From positions 1-64,000 of the forward strand of contig CAUEFI010000011.1 of assembly GCA_958477305.1 (NCBI GenBank): DNA of 64,000 bases. Direction: 5' to 3'. The translations under genes and the position numbers were made by a program. The DNA is from HGM12998 sp900756495. GTDB taxonomy: Bacteria > Bacillota > Clostridia > Oscillospirales > Oscillospiraceae. The notes beneath the pieces were generated by a model. It made no database searches, was not told where the DNA came from, and worked only from the letters and a program-made list of their open reading frames with translations. Shown here piece by piece: positions 27,313 to 34,919 of the stretch (positions within the stretch are counted from its first letter, which is position 1; each line of letters starts with the position of its first letter).

Positions 27313-28275
27313 TTATACAAAGAGTTTGGAAACTGAAATCTCCTCATAAATACGCTCAATGGCCTCGGCAAACATATGGGCCACAGAGAGGTACTTGATT
27401 TTGCTGCACTTGAGCACTTCCGGTGTGGCGGGAATGGTGTTGAGGAAAATAACCTCATCCAGAGCGCTCTCCGTAATACGCTGCACGGCAGGGCCGGACA
27501 GGACGCCATGAGACGCACAGGCGGTAACCGACTTGGCCCCCCCAATCTCCACCAGGGCCCTGGCTGCACCGCACAGGGAACCGCCGGTGTCCACCATGTC
27601 GTCCAGAAGAATGACCCGCTTATCTTTTACATCGCCAATGATATTCATGACTTCAGAGGAATTTGCTTTCTGACGGCGCTTATCCACAATGGCCAGCGGC
27701 ATTCCCAGCTTTTGGGCAAAGGCCCGGGCCCGGGCCACGCTGCCCACGTCGGGAGAGACTACCATTACATCCTCGCAGTTCTCATATTTTTTTGAGAAAT
27801 AGTCCACAAAGATGGGAGAGCCCAGCAGATTGTCAACCGGGATATCAAAAAAGCCCTGGATCTGATTGGCGTGAAGGTCCATGGTGAGCACACGGTCAGC
27901 GCCGGCACGGGTAATCAAATTGGCCACCAGCTTGGCAGAGATGGGATCGCGGGGCTTGGTCTTGCGGTCCTGGCGGGCATAGCCGAAGTAGGGCATGACT
28001 GCGGTAATGCGCCCGGCGGAGGCCCGCTTCAGCGCATCGATCATGATAAGCATCTCCATCAGATTGTCGTTCACCGGACTGCAGGTGGACTGGACCACAA
28101 AAACGTCAGAGCCGCGGACAGTCTCATAGATGGAGACGAAATTCTCTCCGTCGGAAAAGGCCCCTACCTCGGCATTCCCCAACTCCAGGGTTCCAATCTC
28201 CTTGCAGATAGCGTCGGCCAGAGGCCGGTTGGAATTGCCGGAAAAGATTTTGATATCCTTACCGTGTGCGATCAT
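27313..28275 (-). CDS. prs: Ribose-phosphate pyrophosphokinase
   Basis: 320 residues, full length for class I PRPP synthase. Landmarks: FSGNSNRPLADAIC at the start, FGYARQDRKTKPRDPISAKL, DLHANQIQGFFDIPVDNL (metal/ATP site) and the PRPP-binding loop VILLDDMVDTGGSLC. It makes PRPP from ribose 5-phosphate and ATP for nucleotide, His and Trp synthesis. It directly follows glmU as in Bacillus. Confidence 0.97.
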   Translation of the reverse strand: MIAHGKDIKIFSGNSNRPLADAICKEIGTLELGNAEVGAFSDGENFVSIYETVRGSDVFVVQSTCSPVNDNLMEMLIMIDALKRASAGRITAVMPYFGYARQDRKTKPRDPISAKLVANLITRAGADRVLTMDLHANQIQGFFDIPVDNLLGSPIFVDYFSKKYENCEDVMVVSPDVGSVARARAFAQKLGMPLAIVDKRRQKANSSEVMNIIGDVKDKRVILLDDMVDTGGSLCGAARALVEIGGAKSVTACASHGVLSGPAVQRITESALDEVIFLNTIPATPEVLKCSKIKYLSVAHMFAEAIERIYEEISVSKLFV

Positions 28276-28334
28276 CTTCTACATCCTCTCAAAATTCTTC
28301 TCTATTGTCAACCTGCGCCTGGCAGGCTGAATTC

Positions 28335-29528
28335 TTATTTTCCGCGCCTCCTGCGCTTGGCCGCCCACTGCTTTTTCACCACCTGGACGCTGCGGGCGAT
28401 CGCCAGGGAATCGGCGGGCACATCGTCGGTAATGGTGGAGCCGGCGGCCGTATAGGCTCCATCCCCCACCTTTACAGGGGCCACCAAGTTGGTGTTGCAG
28501 CCGATAAAGGCATTGTCTCCGATGGTGGTGCGGTACTTGGCCGCGCCGTCGTAGTTCACCGTCACGGTACCGCAGCCGAAGTTGACTTTGCCCCCTACGT
28601 CAGAGTCTCCTACATAGGTGAGGTGAGAAATCTTGGTTCCCTCTCCAATGGTGGAGTTTTTCAGCTCCACAAAATCGCCCACCTTTACGTCCCTGCCCAC
28701 ATAGCAGTGGGGACGGATATAAGCAAAGGGCCCAATCTTAGCGCCGCTCTCCACCCGGCTCTCATTCAACTGGGAAGCGTTGACGGTAACCCGCTCTCCC
28801 ACCGTACAGTCGGTAATCATAGCGTTGGGTCCGATTTCACAGTCCCTGCCAATGGCAGTCACTCCGCGTAAAATGACGCCCGGCAGAAGAACCGTGCCTG
28901 CTCCTACACTCACCCTGGGCCCTACATAGACGCTGTTGGGATCCGTCACCCGCACCCCGGCCTTCATAAGGCGTACGGCGCCGTATTGACGGGCCGTCAG
29001 TTCAGCCTCCATCCGGCCCTCCCATCCGCTCCGCAGCAGATAGGCCCCCTGGAACCAGACACTCCTGGCTCCCAGCCTGTCAGCACCGGAGCGCAGGGCA
29101 CTCTCAAAATCAGCCCCTTCAGCCAGGGCGGCGCTCAACGTCTCTGTGTCTATCCGGCACACTCCAGTATCCCGGTCCTCCAAAGCTGTGGAGGGATGAT
29201 CGGCCAGCAGCTGCCCGGCGTTGCCTTCAGAGAGCAGGACAGGACGGGTGATGACAACCACCTTTCCCGGACGCTCCGCCAGGAACGCGCTCAGCCGCTC
29301 GGCAGCATCATCGGTGCCGGTAGTGACAAACTCTGTTCCCGCAGGAAAGCAGGACGCGGCCTTCTCCCGGTCATCGTCGTGGCAGACCACGAAAAAGCGC
29401 TCCAGCCCGGCGCCTTTCAAGGCCTCAGCCAGCCAGGCCGCCGCCGGATCAAACAGAATATCCTCCAGCATCAGAGACGGTCCGCTTCCCTCTCTCGGCA
29501 AAAATATAATGACTCCAACAGCCTCCAT
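28335..29528 (-). CDS. glmU: GlmU-type acetyltransferase with degenerate uridyltransferase domain
   Basis: 397 residues against about 456 for GlmU. The C-terminal left-handed beta-helix acetyltransferase is intact, with hexapeptide repeats, the catalytic His in KISHLTYVGD, VNYDGAAKYRTTIGD and NLVAPVKVGDGAYTAAGST. The N-terminal half lacks the nucleotidyltransferase LAAGxGTRM signature and reads VGVIIFLPREGSGPSLMLED instead, and it is shortened. Inference: it acetylates glucosamine 1-phosphate, but UDP-GlcNAc formation needs another enzyme. The position upstream of prs is the conserved glmU locus. ATG 29528 has GAGGAG ten bases before it. Confidence 0.85.
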   Translation of the reverse strand: MEAVGVIIFLPREGSGPSLMLEDILFDPAAAWLAEALKGAGLERFFVVCHDDDREKAASCFPAGTEFVTTGTDDAAERLSAFLAERPGKVVVITRPVLLSEGNAGQLLADHPSTALEDRDTGVCRIDTETLSAALAEGADFESALRSGADRLGARSVWFQGAYLLRSGWEGRMEAELTARQYGAVRLMKAGVRVTDPNSVYVGPRVSVGAGTVLLPGVILRGVTAIGRDCEIGPNAMITDCTVGERVTVNASQLNESRVESGAKIGPFAYIRPHCYVGRDVKVGDFVELKNSTIGEGTKISHLTYVGDSDVGGKVNFGCGTVTVNYDGAAKYRTTIGDNAFIGCNTNLVAPVKVGDGAYTAAGSTITDDVPADSLAIARSVQVVKKQWAAKRRRRGK

Positions 29529-29569
29529 ATATGCCACGCTCCTCTTCGATCCTGACAGAATCCAGTCAT

Positions 29570-29578
29570 ATTATAGCA
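29570..29578 (-). promoter_or_regulatory. Extended -10 promoter of the glmU operon
   Basis: Minus-strand TGC followed by a perfect TATAAT (29570-29575), about 40 bases before the glmU start. The -35 region is poor, as is common with extended -10 promoters. Confidence 0.55.
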
Positions 29579-29703
29579 AAGGACATGCAAAATTGCACCG
29601 AAAATCTAAAAATTTTTCCCTATTATATCCGCTTCCCACACCCTGCACAATTGCAGCTGAAAAAAGCTGTGTTTTTCCGGCACCCCATACAGTTCACATA
29701 AAA

Positions 29704-29747
29704 AACGCCCCGGAGGGAATCTGTCTTCCTACTCTCAGGGCGTTGTT
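29704..29747 (-). terminator. Terminator after the HD-domain gene
   Basis: An imperfect stem pairing AACGCCC..GAG (29704-29715) with the matching arm near 29732-29745, followed on the minus strand by a run of six T, just beyond the stop at 29756. Confidence 0.7.
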
Positions 29748-29755
29748 TCGCCAAA

Positions 29756-30244
29756 TCATGCAGGCAGAAGGGTGCGCAGGCGCATCCTGTGCCAGATATG
29801 CATGGCCTCTGCGGTGGCGCAGATCTTGTCCACAACGGTGATCAGCACGGCCTCCCGGCTGCGGGGCATCTTCCGGGCCAGCGGCCACATATGGGAGAGA
29901 ATGATATTCTCCTCCTTGGGTGTGAGTTCGCCGCAAAGAGCCCTGGCGTTGCGCAGTGCCGCCTTTGGATGGGCAAAGCACTGATGTCCCTGATAATTTC
30001 TGCGATCCCTGGCATTATAGAGGTAGAGATCGTGAAGCAGTCCCGCCCGGGCGGCGGTTACATAGTCCATACCCATCCGGCGGGCCAGGCAAAAGGCCAG
30101 ATAGGATACAAAAACCGAGTGTTCGTAACAGGTATTTCCAATGTGGTGGGGAAGGGCGCGCATGGACCGGACCTCCTCCGTCTCAATCAGATCGCCCACA
30201 CAGTCCAAATAGCTGCGCCAATTGGTCTCGCTTGCAAATGCCAT
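29756..30244 (-). CDS. HD-domain phosphohydrolase family protein
   Basis: 162 residues with HD-superfamily metal ligands visible: His in TCYEHSVFVSYLAF, the HD pair in AGLLHDLYLYN, a later His in GHQCFAHPKAA, and Asp in ITVVDKICATAEA. HD proteins hydrolyse phosphoester bonds in nucleotides or tRNA ends; the substrate here is unknown. Residues 90-115 (HPKAALRNARALC) resemble the small HD proteins annotated as phosphohydrolases throughout Clostridia. It stands alone with its own terminator, upstream of the glmU operon in the same direction. Confidence 0.82.
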   Translation of the reverse strand: MAFASETNWRSYLDCVGDLIETEEVRSMRALPHHIGNTCYEHSVFVSYLAFCLARRMGMDYVTAARAGLLHDLYLYNARDRRNYQGHQCFAHPKAALRNARALCGELTPKEENIILSHMWPLARKMPRSREAVLITVVDKICATAEAMHIWHRMRLRTLLPA

Positions 30245-30411
30245 ATCGTATAGTCACCTTGTTCCACAGGAATCGGCGGTACCCACAGGCACCGCGCCTA
30301 ACCATTATATACGCTTTTGTCTCGTTTGTCATGCCCCCGGATAAAATTTCTTGCTGCCTAGCTCATTTTCTCCATCCGTAGATCACCGGTTTTCGCCCCC
30401 CCGCTGAAACC

Positions 30412-30448
30412 AGACACAGGCCGGCGATATTATAGCCGGCCTGTGTCT
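30412..30448 (-). terminator. Hairpin after the S-layer-anchored hydrolase gene
   Basis: A 14-bp perfect stem (30412-30425 with 30435-30448) and nine-base loop, 29 bases past the stop codon. The trailing T content on the minus strand is modest. Confidence 0.6.
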
Positions 30449-30476
30449 TCTCCTTCAAGGTATTTTGGTTTTTTAT

Positions 30477-32333
30477 TTACTCTGTGGGAACCAGATAGCA
30501 GTGTGGGTCAGCGTAGGCCTCTAGGTCGTGATCCTTCTCCTCGGCGTACAGTTCAGGGAGGAAGTCTGCCAAGATGGCCATCTCGCGCACTTGGTGCTCG
30601 GAAACATACTTGCTGCCCTCCTTAGGCCCGGCGTTGAAATGGGTGATTATTTTCCACTCCCCATCGATCTGGCGCACGACATGAAGCATGGAGGCCATTG
30701 GAACACCCACGCCGCTCAGGGTGGAGGACTCACCGGTTACCCCTGCCTGGATCCGGAACTCCTCTGCGATGGAGTGACCGGAGGCCTTATACTCCTCCTG
30801 GGAACTGAAGTAAGGGGTAGCCACTCCCTGGCCGTTGACTAGGCCGGGATCGGTCAGATCCACAAAGTTGATGATTAGGTTCTCGTACTCCAGACTGTTG
30901 GTACCGTCGTAGTCCAAGTAGGCCGCTGTGCCAGTATAGCTGTTCAGTGTGGTGTCCTCGTGGGCACGGTTTGCCGAGCCATAGGCCCGCTCGTACCAAG
31001 AGCCGAGGGTGGTGTCGAAGATACGCATGGGTTGTTCTTCAATCTGCTCCTGGGTACGGGTGTCGTAGTTACCGGTGGTGACCCAGATACCATAGTGACA
31101 GCTGGGATTCCACATCATATAGCGCAGGTCCTCCACGGTGTGCCAAGCGAACCACCACGACAAAATGTCTGCGTTCTCAATTTCGGTTCCCTCGGGAAAA
31201 TTCATGTCCACAATGGTGCACATAGTGGTAAAAGTCCCGTCGCTGGAGGTGGACCAGCCCTCCTCGGGGACAAAATCTGGGTCCAGCAGCTTGCTATATG
31301 TGTTGGGGTTCAAAATGGTGTCGTCGTCCTTTTTGGTCTCCAGGGAAAAGAGGGTATCCTTCTTTTCGTTCCAGGCAATCTCATCCGGCCGCTCGGGGAG
31401 GGGTGTGTGGAGATAGCGCAAGTAATACTTAGAGTAGCTCAGCGCCAGCTCGCGGTCGGTCAGGTCCCGGTTAGACTTGAGTAAGGCGCGGTCGATACGG
31501 AAGGTAGCGCCCACCGTAGCGTTCCCGTCCTTCTCTAACTCCAGGGATCCGCCATAAGCCTCTACCAGAGCGCGCAGGGAAATCCGACCGCTTTCATCTA
31601 CTGGGAGGACAGCCTGCTTCTGGGAGAAATGGACCACTAGCTCACCCGGGTTGGCCTCCACCGTGCGGAGCTCTTCTGGAACCTCGGCACCGCCCATCAG
31701 GCTAATAATACTGCGATGCACCAGAATATCGTCCCCGGCGGCTACGGCTACTGCCTCCATAGTGAGAGGGACAGTCTCCCGAACCAGCACGTCGGTCCCC
31801 ACGGAGACCGTGAGCACGGCCTGGACAGCGCGGCAGACCACCACGGCGGCCTCCCCGCGGGTTAGGCTGCGGTCGGCCTCAAAGCTGCCTCCAGGTACTC
31901 CGTTAAAGATCCCATAGTCGGCGCACGCGCCGATGGCATTGGCGTAGGGGCTCTCGGCCGCGAGATCCTTGAAAACGGCCCCGGCGGAGTCGGTGTGGTC
32001 CAGTTTGACGCGCAGGTACTGGCTTAGCAGCTGCGCGGCCTCTCCGCGGGTGATGGGCGCGTCGGCATTTACAATGGATTCCTCCACCGCAGTGTACTGA
32101 GCAGCGGTATTGAGCATGTCACAGAAGTCCTGCCAAGTGACCGCCTCATTGGGCCGGTAGCTGCCGTCGGCATCCGTCTGGACATAGCCCCGTTCAAGAG
32201 CAGCGGCGATTTCCCCAGCGGCCCAGTGCCTCGTGTAGTCGACAGAAACAGCCGAGACGATGGAGAACAAAGAGAGGAGAAGGCAGAGGGTAAGCACTGC
32301 TGCGGTGCAGCGTGTGCGGGCTCGATGTTTCAT
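30477..32333 (-). CDS. S-layer-anchored protein with PhlG-like (DAPG/phloretin hydrolase) domain
   Basis: 618 residues: signal peptide (1-28), about three S-layer homology repeats (30-175), a linker domain (190-290), then a C-terminal domain that resembles the 2,4-diacetylphloroglucinol/phloretin hydrolase family. Family-like stretches are LSWWFAWHTVEDLRYMMWNP and the C-terminal HQVREMAILADFLPELYAEE. PhlG's metal ligands, as I recall them, are H129, E160, H270 and E274; here H398 and E429 keep the 31-residue spacing and H580/E584 keep HxxxE. PhlG cleaves a carbon-carbon bond of acylphloroglucinols. ATG 32333 follows GGAGATGACC. A LysR gene is divergent. Function is inferred, not certain. Confidence 0.68.
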   Translation of the reverse strand: MKHRARTRCTAAVLTLCLLLSLFSIVSAVSVDYTRHWAAGEIAAALERGYVQTDADGSYRPNEAVTWQDFCDMLNTAAQYTAVEESIVNADAPITRGEAAQLLSQYLRVKLDHTDSAGAVFKDLAAESPYANAIGACADYGIFNGVPGGSFEADRSLTRGEAAVVVCRAVQAVLTVSVGTDVLVRETVPLTMEAVAVAAGDDILVHRSIISLMGGAEVPEELRTVEANPGELVVHFSQKQAVLPVDESGRISLRALVEAYGGSLELEKDGNATVGATFRIDRALLKSNRDLTDRELALSYSKYYLRYLHTPLPERPDEIAWNEKKDTLFSLETKKDDDTILNPNTYSKLLDPDFVPEEGWSTSSDGTFTTMCTIVDMNFPEGTEIENADILSWWFAWHTVEDLRYMMWNPSCHYGIWVTTGNYDTRTQEQIEEQPMRIFDTTLGSWYERAYGSANRAHEDTTLNSYTGTAAYLDYDGTNSLEYENLIINFVDLTDPGLVNGQGVATPYFSSQEEYKASGHSIAEEFRIQAGVTGESSTLSGVGVPMASMLHVVRQIDGEWKIITHFNAGPKEGSKYVSEHQVREMAILADFLPELYAEEKDHDLEAYADPHCYLVPTE

Positions 32334-32475
32334 GGTGGTCATCTCCAATTCTAGTAGTTTAGATTCCATATGGCCCCTATGGTATTTCTATTGTATCAGA
32401 GTGAAGGGCGGATACATAATTCATCTTTATTGTATAGAGTCTTCAAAAACGAATTTGGAGTTTTACAAGAGCTTG

Positions 32476-32504
32476 TTGCTATTTAACATTGATTCTGCTA
32501 TAAT
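32476..32504 (+). promoter_or_regulatory. Promoter of the second LysR regulator
   Basis: TTGCTA (32476-32481), a 17-base spacer ending in TGC (extended -10) and TATAAT (32499-32504), 46 bases before the start codon, in the region shared with the S-layer-anchored hydrolase gene. Confidence 0.65.
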
Positions 32505-32549
32505 AGCATATTTATTAGCTTTGTATGTGTGAGAGGGGGCAGCGTAGGA

Positions 32550-33452
32550 ATGGAACTGCAGCAGCTGCGTTGCTTTGTCGCGCTGGCTGAGACGCTGAAT
32601 TTTAAGAAAGCGGCAGAACGAACCTTTGTAAGTCAGCCCTCCTTGAGCCGCTATATTGCGCAGCTGGAGGCTGAGTACAATGTGACCTTGTTCGAACGGG
32701 GACGGCCTTTTACCGCGGTCACGCTGACTCCAGCAGGGGAGTTCCTGCTGGCTAAGGCCAGGGTGTTACTTCAGGAGATACAAACGGTCTCCGATCTGCT
32801 CCACCAGATAGGAGGCGCCGTTGAGGAGCAGGTGTTCTCGGTGGGGCTAGACACCCGCTTGAGCATGGAGCAAATGCCCAGCTACCTGCACGCCTTCTCC
32901 AAAGAGGGCGATGTCCGGCTCCTGTGCCAAGTGCTGACCGGAGATGAGATCTCCGTCCAGATTAGAAACGGAATTCTGGATCTTGGCTTTGTCATCCATC
33001 CGACACAGCGGGCGTTGGCCGGGTTACTCTGTAGAAAAATTACCGATATACCGCTGGTTCTAGAGGTCCACGAGGAGCTGCTGGAGAAGTGGCAGACCCG
33101 TGACCCCTGCGAGTTACTGAAGCAGGTGAGGGTCAGCACCCTCCGGCATGACACGGGGATTAACGTCCATATTGCATCCGTACTTCAGGCCATGAATTGT
33201 ACGCTACCCATACATTACTGCGAGAACTTGGCTATGCGGGAATTTCTGATCCGTATGGGCAAGACTGTGGGAATTCTGACGGGGGGCTTCCAGAGCCAGG
33301 ACCCCAACGTCGTATGCTTGCCCATCCCTAAGCGCTATGGGACAGTCTCCGTCTTCGCGTTGATGAGCAGGGAATCCCCCACGATCACCCGATTAGTCCA
33401 CTATGTGGAACAACGCTTTCTGCCAGGGGAGTGCCTGTGCGGCGAGGGATGA
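32550..33452 (+). CDS. LysR-family transcriptional regulator
   Basis: 300 residues with an N-terminal LysR helix-turn-helix (MELQQLRCFVALAETLNFKK, then AAERTFVSQPSLSRYIAQLE) and a LysR substrate-binding C-terminal domain. ATG 32550 is preceded by GAGAGGGGGC; an earlier in-frame start at 32529 lacks a ribosome site. Divergent from the S-layer-anchored PhlG-like gene, which it likely controls, perhaps in response to an aromatic compound (inference). Confidence 0.88.
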   Translation: MELQQLRCFVALAETLNFKKAAERTFVSQPSLSRYIAQLEAEYNVTLFERGRPFTAVTLTPAGEFLLAKARVLLQEIQTVSDLLHQIGGAVEEQVFSVGLDTRLSMEQMPSYLHAFSKEGDVRLLCQVLTGDEISVQIRNGILDLGFVIHPTQRALAGLLCRKITDIPLVLEVHEELLEKWQTRDPCELLKQVRVSTLRHDTGINVHIASVLQAMNCTLPIHYCENLAMREFLIRMGKTVGILTGGFQSQDPNVVCLPIPKRYGTVSVFALMSRESPTITRLVHYVEQRFLPGECLCGEG

Positions 33453-33484
33453 GAGAACACCGCCGGATCAATACGGAGATACTC

Positions 33485-33525
33485 ACGCGGTGAGAACGCT
33501 GAAATGGCGCCTCACCGCGTTGTAT
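33485..33525 (+). terminator. Weak terminator after the LysR gene
   Basis: A 10-bp perfect stem (33485-33494 with 33511-33520) with a 16-base loop and a short T-containing tail, 32 bases beyond the stop. Confidence 0.5.
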
Positions 33526-33660
33526 TTGGGCGCACCCACTTCTTAACAAAACGTCAGAATATCGTAAGTATTTCCCCCTTGTTTCCCACCTGCAAATCTG
33601 GTTATACTAACTGTACTAATTCGCTTCATACAGCAATTGCGTGAAAGGGGACGCATCCTC

Positions 33661-34020
33661 ATGATCAGTCTCAACTACCGCGACCAGCGCCCTATCTATG
33701 AGCAGGTAAAGGATGGGCTGCGGCACCTGGTGGTTACAGGGGCCCTTCAGGCGGGAGATAAGCTCCCGTCCGTCCGCGCCCTGGCCTCATCGCTGGCCAT
33801 CAATCCCAACACCATCCAGCGCGCTTACGAAGCTCTGGAATCTGAGGGCTATCTCTATACGGTGGCCGGAAAGGGTTCCTTCGCCGCTCCGCAGAGCGAC
33901 ATCAACAGCGCCAGGCGGGACGCGCTGCTCCGCCAGTTTGATGAGACCGCCACCGAACTGCTCTTCCTCGGACTCACCCCGGCGGAGCTGGCGGAGCGAA
34001 TCCAGGAGGTGAAATCATGA
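33661..34020 (+). CDS. GntR/YtrA-family regulator
   Basis: 119 residues: a GntR winged helix (YEQVKDGLRHLVVTGALQAG, DKLPSVRALASSLAINPNTI, QRAYEALESEGYLYTVAGKG) and a short C-terminal helical tail typical of the YtrA subfamily, which usually represses its own ABC-transporter operon. ATG 33661 has AAAGGGG upstream. Its stop overlaps the start of the ABC ATPase gene as ATGA, so the three genes form one operon. Confidence 0.9.
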   Translation: MISLNYRDQRPIYEQVKDGLRHLVVTGALQAGDKLPSVRALASSLAINPNTIQRAYEALESEGYLYTVAGKGSFAAPQSDINSARRDALLRQFDETATELLFLGLTPAELAERIQEVKS

Positions 34021-34919
34021 TCGAAGTAAAGAATCTGATCAAGACCTTCGACGGATTCCGCGCCCTGGACAATCTGACCATGACGGTACCTTCCGGGGCT
34101 ATTTACGGTTTGGTCGGCCCTAACGGGGCCGGAAAATCCACCGTACTGCGCCATATCACCGGGGTCTTCCGCCAGGACGCAGGCGAAGTCCGGGTGGATG
34201 GGGCTCCCGTCTATGAGAATCCGGCGGTCAAGGCCCGCATCGCCAACATTCCCGATGAGCTCTATTATTTCCTTTCGGCCTCCACCCGGGACATGATGTC
34301 CTTTTATAAGGGCTTCTACCCCCGCTTTGATACGGCGCGGTACCAGGCCTTAAAGGATGTGTTCACTTCCGTCAATGAGCGGCAGCCCATCCGGCGTCTC
34401 TCCAAGGGCATGCAGAAACAGTCCGCCTTCTGGCTGGCGCTGTGCTGCAGGCCCGACATCCTTGTGCTGGATGAGCCGGTGGATGGACTGGACCCGGTTA
34501 TGCGCCGGCAGGTCTGGTCCCTCCTGATGGGGGACGTATCTGAGCACGGCACCACTGTGCTGGTCTCTTCCCACAACCTTCGGGAGCTGGAAGATGTATG
34601 CGACCATGTCGGCATTCTCTCCAACGGCAGAGTGCTCATTGAGCGCTCCCTCTCCGACCTTCAGGAGAATGTGGTCAAAATGCAGATTGTCTTCCAAGAG
34701 AAAGAACTGCCCCAACTCCCCGCTGACATGGAGGTTCTCAACGTCTCACAAGTCGGCCGCATTCACACGCTTATCGTCCGGGGCAACGCCGCTGAGGTGA
34801 CAAACCGCCTGGCAGTCTATGCCCCCATCCTGATGGAGGCCCTGCCCCTGACCCTGGAGGAGATCTTTATCTATGAGCTGGGAGGTGAGGACTATGCGGT
34901 CCGTGACATCGTGCTTTAA
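34017..34919 (+). CDS. ABC transporter ATP-binding protein
   Basis: 300 residues with Walker A GPNGAGKST, an ABC signature read as RLSKGMQKQSAFW (degenerate from LSGGQ, as in YtrB/BcrA-like subunits), Walker B ILVLDEPVDGLD and the H-loop SSHNLRELED. It energises the large permease encoded downstream, whose gene overlaps its end by 26 bases. YtrA-linked systems are often induced by cell-wall-active compounds, but the substrate here is unknown. Confidence 0.92.
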   Translation: MIEVKNLIKTFDGFRALDNLTMTVPSGAIYGLVGPNGAGKSTVLRHITGVFRQDAGEVRVDGAPVYENPAVKARIANIPDELYYFLSASTRDMMSFYKGFYPRFDTARYQALKDVFTSVNERQPIRRLSKGMQKQSAFWLALCCRPDILVLDEPVDGLDPVMRRQVWSLLMGDVSEHGTTVLVSSHNLRELEDVCDHVGILSNGRVLIERSLSDLQENVVKMQIVFQEKELPQLPADMEVLNVSQVGRIHTLIVRGNAAEVTNRLAVYAPILMEALPLTLEEIFIYELGGEDYAVRDIVL

